Assembly: GCF_000695625.1 (NCBI RefSeq)
Contig: NZ_JMQI01000021.1
Location: forward strand, 1 to 64,000
DNA: 64,000 nt
From: Amycolatopsis rifamycinica
Lineage (GTDB): Bacteria; Actinomycetota; Actinomycetes; Mycobacteriales; Pseudonocardiaceae
Direction: 5' to 3'
Position 1 is the stretch's first letter. The number at the start of each line of letters is the position of its first letter. The position numbers and the translations under genes were made by a program. The notes under the pieces are model-generated. The model was not told the DNA's origin and did not search any database. It saw only the letters and a list, made by a program, of their open reading frames with translations. This document shows, in pieces, positions 1 through 8,763 of the stretch.

Positions 1-220
1 CGTGTCACCCTTCCGGTCATGTTTCCCGTGTCCGATAGCGCGACGCTCGCAGGCTTGTCCCTGCCGAGCGCCCTGTCGGCACGGCTGTTCGCGGTCCTGT
101 CCGGCGGCGCTCGAAGCTGACCCTTCCCCGATTTCCCCGCCCAGGGCGCGAAACCGCCGGGGGAGGGTCGACGCGCTCCGCCCGGTTTCGCGCATTCTTC
201 TTCCAGCGCAGGGAAAACGC

Positions 221-1408
<1,188 letters not shown>

Positions 1409-1411
1409 AGA

Positions 1412-1449
1412 TCGGGCTCGTCCCCGCCCGGGGGCGGGGACGAGCCCGA
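1412..1449 (+). terminator. Strong stem-loop terminator after tuf
   Basis: Starting three bases after the tuf stop codon, arms of 16-18 bases are perfectly complementary around a 2-6 base G-rich loop. No T-run follows, as is usual for high-GC actinomycete terminators. It probably ends the tuf transcript. Confidence 0.75.
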
Positions 1450-1577
1450 CTCGCTGGGAGAGCTGCGGGTCCGGCCCGGCCATTGGCCGGGCGACGGTCG
1501 CACGATCGACACCGCCGCGAGCAACCGCGCGATCGACGCGGCCGCGACCCGCGGGGATCCGGCCGGTCAGCCCCGGC

Positions 1578-1793
1578 TCAGCGGCCGCGGAGTTTCGGGC
1601 GGGCCAGCCCGACCACGGACAGGGCGATCAAGGCCACCGCCGCCACCGCGGCGATCACCGTCAGGACGGGCGCCCGGCCGTCCGTGCCGGTCAGGGTGAC
1701 GATGCTCGAGACGAGCAGGATCGCCCCCACGCCCAGGTAGAGCCAGCAAAGCGAAGCCGTCGTCGGGATGACGTGCCAGCGTCGTTCGGCCAT
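1578..1793 (-). CDS. Small two-helix membrane protein
   Basis: A 71-aa protein with two hydrophobic segments, about residues 15-35 (LYLGVGAILLVSSIVTL) and 42-62 (VLTVIAAVAAVALIALSVVG), and a basic C-terminus (RPKLRGR). It is therefore a predicted small integral membrane protein of unknown function. The ATG is supported by GAGGAGG seven bases upstream. It is divergent from the MFS gene at 1939, with about 145 bp between them. I do not recognise the family. Confidence 0.7.
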   Translation of the reverse strand: MAERRWHVIPTTASLCWLYLGVGAILLVSSIVTLTGTDGRAPVLTVIAAVAAVALIALSVVGLARPKLRGR

Positions 1794-1938
1794 CGAAACC
1801 TCCTCGATCGGGTGCGTTCTGCGAATTGCCCCGATCGGGAGTCGATCAAACCGGCGGGAATCCGACCTGACCCCGCGTGGCGATCAAGCCGTCGCGAACC
1901 TGCCGGAACTGGTGGTCGGCCGGCGGTTCACTGGGCCC

Positions 1939-3072
1939 ATGAACGCACCTCCGCCGCGGTGGCCGGCCGTCTTCGCCGTCACCGTCGGGATCTTCGCCGT
2001 CGTCACCACCGAAATCCTGCCGATCGGGCTGCTGAACCCGATCGCGGCCGGGTTCGGTGTCCCGGCCGGGACCGCCGGCTGGACCATGACCGTGCCCGGT
2101 TTCGTCGCCGCGCCGCTGGTCACCGTCGCGGCCGGCCGGATCGACCGGCGGCTGGTGCTGGGCGGCCTGCTGGTCCTGCTCGCGGCCGCCGGGTTCCTCG
2201 CCGCCGCCGCGCCCGCGTTCTGGGTGCTGCTGGCCGCGAGGTTCCTCGTCGGTGTCGTCATCGGCGGCTTCTGGTCGATCGGCGCCGGGCTGGCGCCCCG
2301 GCTGGTCGGGACGGCGGCCGCCGCGCGGGCGACGTCGGTGATCTTCGCGGCCGTGCCGCTGGGCTCGGTACTGGGCGTGCCGCTCGGCACCCTCGTCGGG
2401 CAGCTCGCGGGCTGGCGGACGGCGTTCCTCCTGCTGGGCGTGCTGAGTCTCGGAACGGCCGCCGCCATCGTGGTTCTCGCGCCGCCGCTGCCGCCGACGG
2501 AGGCCACCCGCCTTACCGTCCTGAGTGGACTCATGCGGCGCCGCGGCGTCCGAAGTGGACTGCTGGTGACGTTCCTGGTCGTCCTGGCCCACTTCGGCAC
2601 GTACACCTACGTGACGCCCCTGCTGCGCGACGTCGTCCGGCCGGAGGCGCTCAGCGGTTACCTGCTGGCGTACGGCGCCGCCGGCATCGCGGGGACCTTC
2701 TTGGCGGGGCGGCACCGGGCCGGCTTCGCGATCGCGGCGGTGGTGATCGCGGCGGCGGTCTTCGCCCTGCCGCACACCGGACCGATCGGCGCGCTCGTCA
2801 CCCTCGTGGCGTGGGGCGCGGCCTACGGCGCGGTTCCCGTCTGTTCCCAGGCCTGGTTCGCCCGCGAAGCGCCCGACGCACCGGAAGCGGCGACGGTCCT
2901 GTTCACCTCCTCCTTCCAGGCCACGCTTTCCGCCGGGGCGCTGGCCGGGGGGTTCGTGGTGGACGCCGTGTCGGTCCCGGCCGTCATGACCTGCGGGGGA
3001 GTGGCCGCCCTGCTGGCCGCCGCGGCGATCCGGGGCGCGCGCGGGATCCCGGCGGCCACCGGGCGCCGCTGA
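1939..3072 (+). CDS. MFS transporter (DHA1, AraJ/NepI-like)
   Basis: A 377-aa major facilitator with about 11-12 hydrophobic helices in two halves separated by a basic loop (RRRGVRSG, about residue 200). The N-terminal helix has TTEILPIGLLNPIAAGFGV followed by GRIDRR, the loop 2-3 signature region of AraJ/NepI-type drug, sugar or nucleoside efflux pumps. The substrate cannot be read from sequence. The ATG at 1939 starts immediately before the first helix. There is no clear Shine-Dalgarno, so leaderless translation is possible. It precedes the aldolase/aldehyde dehydrogenase pair but is separated from it by 72 bp and may not be co-transcribed. Confidence 0.88.
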   Translation: MNAPPPRWPAVFAVTVGIFAVVTTEILPIGLLNPIAAGFGVPAGTAGWTMTVPGFVAAPLVTVAAGRIDRRLVLGGLLVLLAAAGFLAAAAPAFWVLLAARFLVGVVIGGFWSIGAGLAPRLVGTAAAARATSVIFAAVPLGSVLGVPLGTLVGQLAGWRTAFLLLGVLSLGTAAAIVVLAPPLPPTEATRLTVLSGLMRRRGVRSGLLVTFLVVLAHFGTYTYVTPLLRDVVRPEALSGYLLAYGAAGIAGTFLAGRHRAGFAIAAVVIAAAVFALPHTGPIGALVTLVAWGAAYGAVPVCSQAWFAREAPDAPEAATVLFTSSFQATLSAGALAGGFVVDAVSVPAVMTCGGVAALLAAAAIRGARGIPAATGRR

Positions 3073-3144
3073 TACCCGGCCGGCGTTCCGCTGGTCGGAA
3101 CACCAGCCTGTCCCGACCGCCCGGCGTGGTGCGACGGTCGGACC

Positions 3145-4044
3145 ATGGCTCCCGTGATGGCGGCGATCGTCGGCCCCGGCAACATCGGCACCGATTTGCT
3201 GGCGAAGCTGCGACGCAGTGAAGTGATCGAAGTCGGTTACGTGGTCGGAGTGGTCGAGTCGGACGGCCTCGAGCGTGCCCGCGCGCAGGGCATCGCGGCG
3301 TCGGCCGAGGGCGTCGACTGGCTGCTGCGCCAGGATCCCCTGCCGCAGCTCGTGTTCGAGGCGACGTCGGCGAGGGCGCACGCCGCGAACGCCCCGCGGT
3401 ACGAGGCGGCCGGTATCCAGGCGATCGACCTGACCCCGGCGCACCTCGGCCCGATGGTGTGCCCGCCGGTGAACCTCGGCGCGCACCTCGACGCGCCGAA
3501 CGTCTCGATGATCACCTGCGGCGGCCAGGCCACCATCCCCATGGTGCACGCCGTGTCCCGGGTCGCCACCGTCCCGTACGCCGAGATCGTCGCGTCGGTC
3601 GCTTCGCGCGGCGCGGGGCCGGGGACGCGGGCGAACATCGACGAGTTCACCCGCACGACGTCGCAGGCGGTGGCCGAGATCGGCGGGGCCGGACGCGGCA
3701 AGGCGATCATCATCCTCAACCCGGTCGAGCCGCCGATGATCATGCGGGACACGGTGTTCTGCGCGATCCCCGCCGACGCCGACCGCGACGCGATCACCGC
3801 GTCGATCCGCGCGATGGCCGAGGAGGTCCGCGAGTACGTGCCGGGATACACGTTGCGGGCGGACCCGCAGTTCGACGACGCGCGCGAGGACTGGGCCGGG
3901 AACGCCCGCGTCGGGATCTTCCTCGAGGTCCGCGGCAACGGCGACTACCTGCCGGAGTACGCCGGGAACCTGGACATCATGACCGCCGCGGCCGCCCGGG
4001 TGGGCGAGCTGGTGGCGCGCGCGAAGCAGGAGGTGCCGGCATGA
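3145..4044 (+). CDS. Acetaldehyde dehydrogenase (acetylating), MhpF/DmpF/HsaG family
   Basis: A 299-aa CoA-acylating acetaldehyde dehydrogenase, EC 1.2.1.10, the usual family length. It has the NAD-binding GPGNIGTD (10-17), the catalytic cysteine in [10 protein letters not shown] (Cys125) and a conserved C-terminal dimerisation region. The reaction is acetaldehyde + NAD+ + CoA to acetyl-CoA. Its stop overlaps the start of the aldolase gene by 4 bp (ATGA). In this family the two enzymes form a complex that channels the aldehyde through a tunnel. The pair is the last step of meta-cleavage catabolism of aromatics or steroids. No ring-cleavage or hydratase gene lies nearby, so the upstream pathway must be encoded elsewhere. 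Confidence 0.95.
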   Translation: MAPVMAAIVGPGNIGTDLLAKLRRSEVIEVGYVVGVVESDGLERARAQGIAASAEGVDWLLRQDPLPQLVFEATSARAHAANAPRYEAAGIQAIDLTPAHLGPMVCPPVNLGAHLDAPNVSMITCGGQATIPMVHAVSRVATVPYAEIVASVASRGAGPGTRANIDEFTRTTSQAVAEIGGAGRGKAIIILNPVEPPMIMRDTVFCAIPADADRDAITASIRAMAEEVREYVPGYTLRADPQFDDAREDWAGNARVGIFLEVRGNGDYLPEYAGNLDIMTAAAARVGELVARAKQEVPA

Positions 4045-5066
4045 CCCGGCCGGAACTGCGCCACGACGTCCGGATCGTCGACACGACGCTGCGCGACGGC
4101 AGCCACGCGATGGCCCACCAGTTCACCGAGCAGCAGGTACGCGACACGGTGCGCGCGCTCGACCGTGCCGGCGTCGAGGTGATCGAGGTGACCCACGGCG
4201 ACGGCCTCGGCGGCTCGTCGTTCACCTACGGCTTCTCCGCCGTCGACGAGCTGGAACTGATCTCCGCGGCGCGCGAAGAGGCGAAGCAGGCGAAGATCGC
4301 GGTGCTCCTGGTACCGGGGATCGGCACGGCCGAAGACCTGCGGCGCGCTTTCGACGCGGGCGCGGAGATGGTCCGGGTGGCGACGCACTGCACCGAAGCG
4401 GACGTCTCCCCGCAGCACTTCGGCCTGGCGCGCGAACTCGGCATGGAGACGGCGGGGTTCCTGATGATGGCGCACCGGACGCCGCCGGAAGACCTGGCGA
4501 AGCAGGCGCGGATCATGGTGGACGCGGGCTGCCAGGCGGCGTACGTGACGGACTCGGCGGGCGCGTTGCTGATGCACGAAGCCCGCGCCCGCTTCGAAGC
4601 GCTGGTCGCCGAAGTCGGCGACACGGCGTGGGTCGGCTACCACGGGCACCAGAACCTGTCGCTCGGCGTCGCGAACTCGGTCCTGGCCTATGAAGCGGGG
4701 GTCCGGTACATCGACGGATCGCTGTGCGCGCTCGGCGCGGGCGCGGGCAACTCGCCGACGGAGGTCCTGGCGGCGGTGTTCGACCGCTTGGGGATCGGCA
4801 CCGGTCTCGACGTCGGCGGCCTGCTGGACGCGGCGGAGGAGGTCGTCCGCCCGTACCTGCACCGCTGGCCGAAGATGGACCGCAACGCGGTCGTCCAGGG
4901 CTGGGCCGGGGTGTACTCGAGCTTCCTGCTGCACGCCGAGCGCGCGGCGGAGCGCTACGGCGTCCCGGCGCAGGCGATCCTGCGCCGCTGTGGCGAGCTC
5001 GCGCTGGTGGGCGGGCAGGAGGACATGATCATCGACGTGGCGGTGCGGCTGGCGGCGGAGGGATAG
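4041..5066 (+). CDS. 4-hydroxy-2-oxovalerate aldolase, MhpE/DmpG/HsaF family
   Basis: A 341-aa class II pyruvate aldolase, EC 4.1.3.39. DTTLRDG (14-20) supplies the metal-binding Asp and the catalytic Arg. His201 and His203 in GYHGHQN complete the Mn2+ site. The C-terminal DmpG-type communication domain (about 280-341) is present, so the enzyme is full length. It cleaves 4-hydroxy-2-oxoacids to pyruvate plus an aldehyde, which passes to the coupled dehydrogenase. The ATG overlaps the upstream TGA, giving translational coupling. Confidence 0.95.
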   Translation: MTRPELRHDVRIVDTTLRDGSHAMAHQFTEQQVRDTVRALDRAGVEVIEVTHGDGLGGSSFTYGFSAVDELELISAAREEAKQAKIAVLLVPGIGTAEDLRRAFDAGAEMVRVATHCTEADVSPQHFGLARELGMETAGFLMMAHRTPPEDLAKQARIMVDAGCQAAYVTDSAGALLMHEARARFEALVAEVGDTAWVGYHGHQNLSLGVANSVLAYEAGVRYIDGSLCALGAGAGNSPTEVLAAVFDRLGIGTGLDVGGLLDAAEEVVRPYLHRWPKMDRNAVVQGWAGVYSSFLLHAERAAERYGVPAQAILRRCGELALVGGQEDMIIDVAVRLAAEG

Positions 5067-5100
5067 GCAACCGGATCCCGGCTTCGGGCGTGGGAAGGGC

Positions 5101-5499
5101 ATGGAAACCGACCCCACCCTGGACGACGCGCCGGACATCCCGTGGCCCGTATGCCGCCGTGCGCTGCGGACGGGACCGCTCCGGCGCGCGTCTTGGCCGC
5201 GGCGCGTGCCGGCGGTGGCCGTGGATCTCGTGCTGCACCTGTTCGTGGCGACCGAGGTCGCGATGGTGGTGGACCTGACGGTGGGGGTCGCCTTCGTGGT
5301 CACGTTGGTGGCGACCTACCTCGCCGTGTCCTTCGGCCACCGCGTGTTCCTGCAGCGGTGGTGGGGCGCGACGATCGGCCGGCTGCTCGCCGGCCTGCGC
5401 TGCGCCGACCCGAGAACGGGCCGCCGTCCGACACTGGGCCGCCTCGCCGTCGGCTGGCTGTACGGCGTGGCCGTGGGCATCGCTGTCGTGCTCCCGTAG
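5101..5499 (+). CDS. RDD-family membrane protein
   Basis: A 132-aa protein with the RDD arrangement: an Arg before helix 1 (PRRVPAVAVDLVLHL, about 39-53), then two further helices. The loop RWWGATIGRLLAGLRCADPRTGRRPTLGR is typical of this poorly understood integral membrane family. No function can be assigned. GGGAAGG precedes the ATG. It lies 34 bp after the aldolase gene and may be read through from it. Confidence 0.75.
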   Translation: METDPTLDDAPDIPWPVCRRALRTGPLRRASWPRRVPAVAVDLVLHLFVATEVAMVVDLTVGVAFVVTLVATYLAVSFGHRVFLQRWWGATIGRLLAGLRCADPRTGRRPTLGRLAVGWLYGVAVGIAVVLP

Positions 5500-5551
5500 A
5501 GCGTGGCCCATGGGTGAGTGAACCAGGCGACCACCCCATCGGCCACGCTCT
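5498..5551. terminator. Bidirectional stem-loop between convergent genes
   Basis: Eleven-base perfect arms (5498-5508 and 5541-5551) enclose a second partly paired stretch (ATGGGTG/CACCCCAT). The arms overlap the stop codons of both convergent genes, the RDD protein and the iminopeptidase. Confidence 0.65.
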
Positions 5552-6498
5552 CAACCGGCGAACCGGTCCAGGGCGGCGAGCTTCCAGGCGCGTTTGACAT
5601 CGCTCGCGCCGTGCCCGGACCGGTCGTCGACGAGCAGTTCGGCGTCCGGCCAGGCTTCGGCCAGCTCCCACGCCGTCGTCACCGGGCAGCTGAGGTCCAG
5701 CCGGCCGTGGATCAGCACGCCGGGGATGCCCGCGAGGCGTCCGGCGTCACGGATCACCGCGCCCTCCTCGAGCCAGCCGGCGTGCGCGTAGTAGTGCGTG
5801 GTGAGCCGGACGAACGCCAGCAGCGCGTCGTCCGGAGGTCCACTGTGGACCTCCGTCGACGCGCCCGGTTCCAGCGACAGGACCGTTTCTTCCCAGGCGT
5901 TCCACGCGAGGGCCGCGTGGTCCCGCCGGGCCGGGTCCGCCATCAGCCGGGCGTAGGCGGACACGACGTCGTCGTCCCCGGCGACGTCGCGGAAACGCCG
6001 CCACGCCTCGGGGAAGAAGCGTCCGGCGCCGCGGTACAGCCAGTCGATTTCCGACCGGCGGGTGGTGCTGATCGCGCTGACCACGATCTCCGTCACCCGG
6101 TGCGGGAAGCGCTCGGCGTAGACCAGCGCGAGGGTCGTGCCCCACGAGCCACCCGTCACCAGCCAGCGTTCGACGCCGAGGTGCTCCCGCAGCCGTTCGA
6201 GGTCGGCGACGAGGTGGTCCGTGGTGTTGTGCCGCAGCGACGTCGCCGGATCGGCGGCGTGCGGACGGCTCCGGCCGCAGCCGCGCTGGTCCAGCAGCAC
6301 GACGCGGTACCGGGCCGGGTCGAACATCCGCCGCATGCCGGGCGGGCAGCCCTGGCCGGGACCGCCGTGCAGCATGACCGCCGGCTTGCCGTCCGGGTTC
6401 CCGCAGGTCTCCCAGTACACGTGGTGGCCGTCGCCGACGTCGAGCAGCCCGTGGGCGTACGGCTCGATCGGCGGGTGCGGTTCGATCACCCGCCCCAT
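5551..6498 (-). CDS. pip: Proline iminopeptidase
   Basis: A 315-aa alpha/beta hydrolase of family S33 that removes N-terminal proline from peptides; no signal peptide, so cytoplasmic. Motifs are HGGPG (44-48, oxyanion hole), DQRGCGRS, and GGSWGTTLALVYAE with nucleophile Ser118. The likely acid is Asp268 (HGRLDLSCP) and the base His296 (RSGHG). The C-terminal DVKRAWKLAALDRFAG resembles the usual PIP end. It starts 4 bp after the FAD monooxygenase gene and is almost certainly in the same transcript. Confidence 0.95.
   Translation of the reverse strand: MGRVIEPHPPIEPYAHGLLDVGDGHHVYWETCGNPDGKPAVMLHGGPGQGCPPGMRRMFDPARYRVVLLDQRGCGRSRPHAADPATSLRHNTTDHLVADLERLREHLGVERWLVTGGSWGTTLALVYAERFPHRVTEIVVSAISTTRRSEIDWLYRGAGRFFPEAWRRFRDVAGDDDVVSAYARLMADPARRDHAALAWNAWEETVLSLEPGASTEVHSGPPDDALLAFVRLTTHYYAHAGWLEEGAVIRDAGRLAGIPGVLIHGRLDLSCPVTTAWELAEAWPDAELLVDDRSGHGASDVKRAWKLAALDRFAG
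5838..5850. repeat. GTCCANNNTGGAC palindrome, copy 1
   Basis: GTCCACTGTGGAC inside pip. The flanks extend the pairing to 9-bp arms (5834-5854). Confidence 0.85.
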
Positions 6499-6502
6499 CC
6501 TG

Positions 6503-8014
6503 TCAGGCGGGCTCGCCGAACCACCCGCGCAGCGCCGCTTCGAGACCGGCCGTCGAACCGTCCTCGCGCGCCCAGGCGATGTACCCGTCCGGCCGGACCA
6601 GCACGCCGGTCAGCGCCGGCTCGCTGTCGCACTTCGCGGACAGCACGTTCACCCGCCCGGCCCAGCCACTCGCCGTCTCGCGCAGGTCACCGCGGTCGGC
6701 GAGGTCGAGCAGCAGGGCCCTGCCGTCGTGGAGGCGCTCGCCGAGCCGGGTGCCGTCGGCGAAGGCGAAGTCGGGCGCGGCCCGGCCGGTGAGGTCGTGC
6801 TCGCCGTCGATCGGGTAGCGGTGCAGCACGCCGGAGAGCTTCTTGGCCAGGTAAGTCGCACCGTCGCCGGTGTGCAGGAGATCGGTGACGACCTGCCGCA
6901 AGGCCTTGGTCCGCACGTCGCTGCGCATCAGGGCGACCTGCGCGCGGGTCCACTCGAGCACCCACTCGCCGATCGGGTGCCGCTCGGTCGTGTACGTGTC
7001 GAGCAGGCCGTCGGGCGCCCAGCCGTGGACGGTGGCGGCGAGCTTCCAGCCGAGGTTGACGGCGTCGCCGATGCCGAGGTTGAGGCCCTGCCCGCCGAAG
7101 GGGGAGTGGACGTGCGCCGCGTCGCCGGCCAGCAGCACGCGGCCCTGGCGGTAGGTGCTCGCCTGGCGCGCGTTGTCGGTGAAGCGGGTCGCGCTGTGGA
7201 CCTTGATCACGCGGATGTCGGCGCCGGAGACCCGCCGGATGCTGTCTTCGAGCTCCTGCGCGGTGATCGGCGCGTCGCGGTCCGCCGGCGGTCCGTCGAA
7301 TTCGACGGTGAGCATCCGCCCGGGCGTCGGCCCGTGGACGTAGAGCCCGCCGGGGCCGTGCTGCCACCCGGCGGGCAGCACGTCGGTCCCGGTCAGCTCG
7401 GCCATCATCTGCCGACCGGTGATGGCCGGATCGGTTCCGGGAAAGGCGAATCCCGCCAGCTTGCGGACCGAGCTGCGTCCCCCGTCGCAGCCGACGAGCC
7501 ACCCGGCGCGCACTTCGCCGTCGCCGAGCCGCACGGTGACGCCGTCGTCGTCGGCGTCGAACCCGGTCAGCTCGACACCGCGCCGGACCTCGACCCCCAG
7601 TTCGGCGGCGCGCTCGGCGAGGATCGCCTCGACGGCCTGCTGCTGGATGACGACCACCCGGGCGGCGGGCCCGACGTCCCGGAACGCCGGATCGGTGAAG
7701 TCGACCCCGCCCGAGGTGACCATGATCCCGGCGAAGTGCCCCACCGGGACGGCTTTCGGCCCGTTCCCGCCGCGTGACTCGAGGAACTTCTGGATCTGGG
7801 CGAAGTTCTGCTGGACGACCGCGTCCATCGCGGGCAGCAGCCCCCGCCGGTAGAAAGCCTCGGCCGTGGTCAGGTTGACCGACCCGGCCTTGATCGTCTG
7901 GTCCGGCTCGGGCAGCCGTTCGACGACGAGCACGTCCACGCCCGCCAGCCGCAGTTCACAGGCCAGCATCAAGCCGACCGGTCCGCCCCCGGAGATCACC
8001 ACATCCCTGTTCAT
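6503..8014 (-). CDS. FAD-dependent aromatic-type monooxygenase
   Basis: A 503-aa class A flavoprotein monooxygenase (PheA/TfdB/MhpA group, which includes polyketide hydroxylases and Rox-type rifampicin monooxygenases). The Rossmann motif is GGGPVGLMLACE (9-20), a CDGGRSSVRK segment sits near 176, and the second FAD motif is GDAAHVHSPFGGQGLN from 297. A thioredoxin-like C-terminal domain spans about 390-500. It uses NAD(P)H and O2 to hydroxylate an aromatic or polyketide-like substrate that cannot be identified here. Divergent transcription from a TetR gene with a palindrome between them suggests ligand-induced expression, possibly for detoxification. Confidence 0.9.
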   Translation of the reverse strand: MNRDVVISGGGPVGLMLACELRLAGVDVLVVERLPEPDQTIKAGSVNLTTAEAFYRRGLLPAMDAVVQQNFAQIQKFLESRGGNGPKAVPVGHFAGIMVTSGGVDFTDPAFRDVGPAARVVVIQQQAVEAILAERAAELGVEVRRGVELTGFDADDDGVTVRLGDGEVRAGWLVGCDGGRSSVRKLAGFAFPGTDPAITGRQMMAELTGTDVLPAGWQHGPGGLYVHGPTPGRMLTVEFDGPPADRDAPITAQELEDSIRRVSGADIRVIKVHSATRFTDNARQASTYRQGRVLLAGDAAHVHSPFGGQGLNLGIGDAVNLGWKLAATVHGWAPDGLLDTYTTERHPIGEWVLEWTRAQVALMRSDVRTKALRQVVTDLLHTGDGATYLAKKLSGVLHRYPIDGEHDLTGRAAPDFAFADGTRLGERLHDGRALLLDLADRGDLRETASGWAGRVNVLSAKCDSEPALTGVLVRPDGYIAWAREDGSTAGLEAALRGWFGEPA

Positions 8015-8040
8015 GGCTCCGATGATGCCGCTAAACTTTT

Positions 8041-8064
8041 ACCGAGTCAAACTTTGAGCTCGGT
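8041..8064. promoter_or_regulatory. Probable TetR operator and divergent promoter
   Basis: A 24-bp near-perfect palindrome with outer arms ACCGAG/CTCGGT and inner arms TCAAA-C-TTTGA, off perfect symmetry by one base. It lies between the monooxygenase and tetR. On the minus strand its left arm contains TTGACT, a plausible -35 for the monooxygenase. On the plus strand TATACT (8066-8071) is a plausible -10 for tetR. A repressor bound here could control both genes. Confidence 0.65.
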
Positions 8065-8078
8065 CTATACTCCGGGGC

Positions 8079-8711
8079 ATGGCGGACCAGGGACTGCGCG
8101 AGCGGAAGAAGCAGGCCACCCGCCTGCTGATCTCGAACGTGGCCACCGGCTTGTTCATCGAGCGAGGCTTCGAGGAGGTGACGGTGGCGGAGATCGCGGA
8201 GGCGGCGGGCGTCTCGAAGATGACGGTGTTCAACTACTTCCCGCGCAAAGAGGACCTGTTCCTGGACCGCCACGCGGACCGCCTGGCGGAGCTGACGGAG
8301 GTGATCCGCGCCCGCCCGGCGGGCGTCTCACCGTGCGCGGCGCTGCGCCGTCACCAGCACGAACTGCTTTCCTCGGGCCACCCGCTGTCGGGCGCCATCC
8401 CGGGCGGCCCGGGTTTCTGGTGGGTCCTGACGTCGAGCCCGGCGCTGATGGCCCGGTGGTACGAGCAGGAGCGCGAGATCGCGGACGCGTTCGCCTCGGT
8501 GCTGACGGAGGAGACGGGCGAGGTGTTCCGGTCGCGCATGGTGGCCGGCCTGCTGACCACGGCGATCACCACGGTGTTCGCCCACGCCATGGGCCGGATC
8601 GTGGCGGGGGACGACGCGGAGGTGGTCCGGCGCGAGCAGGTGGCGGTGATCGACCAGGCGTTCGACCTGGTGGAGCGCGGGGTCGGCGGCTTCCCCGGTA
8701 GCGCGGACTGA
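8079..8711 (+). CDS. TetR-family transcriptional regulator
   Basis: A 210-aa regulator with an N-terminal helix-turn-helix at about residues 13-60 (FIERGFEEVTVAEIAEAAGVSKMTVFNYFPRK region) and a helical ligand-binding domain of unassigned specificity. It is divergent from the FAD monooxygenase/pip operon, with a 64-bp gap holding a strong palindrome. Its likely job is autoregulation and repression of that operon. Confidence 0.93.
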   Translation: MADQGLRERKKQATRLLISNVATGLFIERGFEEVTVAEIAEAAGVSKMTVFNYFPRKEDLFLDRHADRLAELTEVIRARPAGVSPCAALRRHQHELLSSGHPLSGAIPGGPGFWWVLTSSPALMARWYEQEREIADAFASVLTEETGEVFRSRMVAGLLTTAITTVFAHAMGRIVAGDDAEVVRREQVAVIDQAFDLVERGVGGFPGSAD

Positions 8712-8744
8712 CCGGCCGGACCGCCTCACGGACGAAGAGGCCGG
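8712..8744 (+). terminator. Possible terminator after tetR
   Basis: CCGGCC (8712-8717) pairs with GGCCGG (8739-8744), and TGTTT follows. The loop is long (21 bases). It sits between tetR and the convergent cyclase-TIR gene. Confidence 0.35.
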
Positions 8745-8763
8745 TGTTTCGCCGCGTCGCGTC

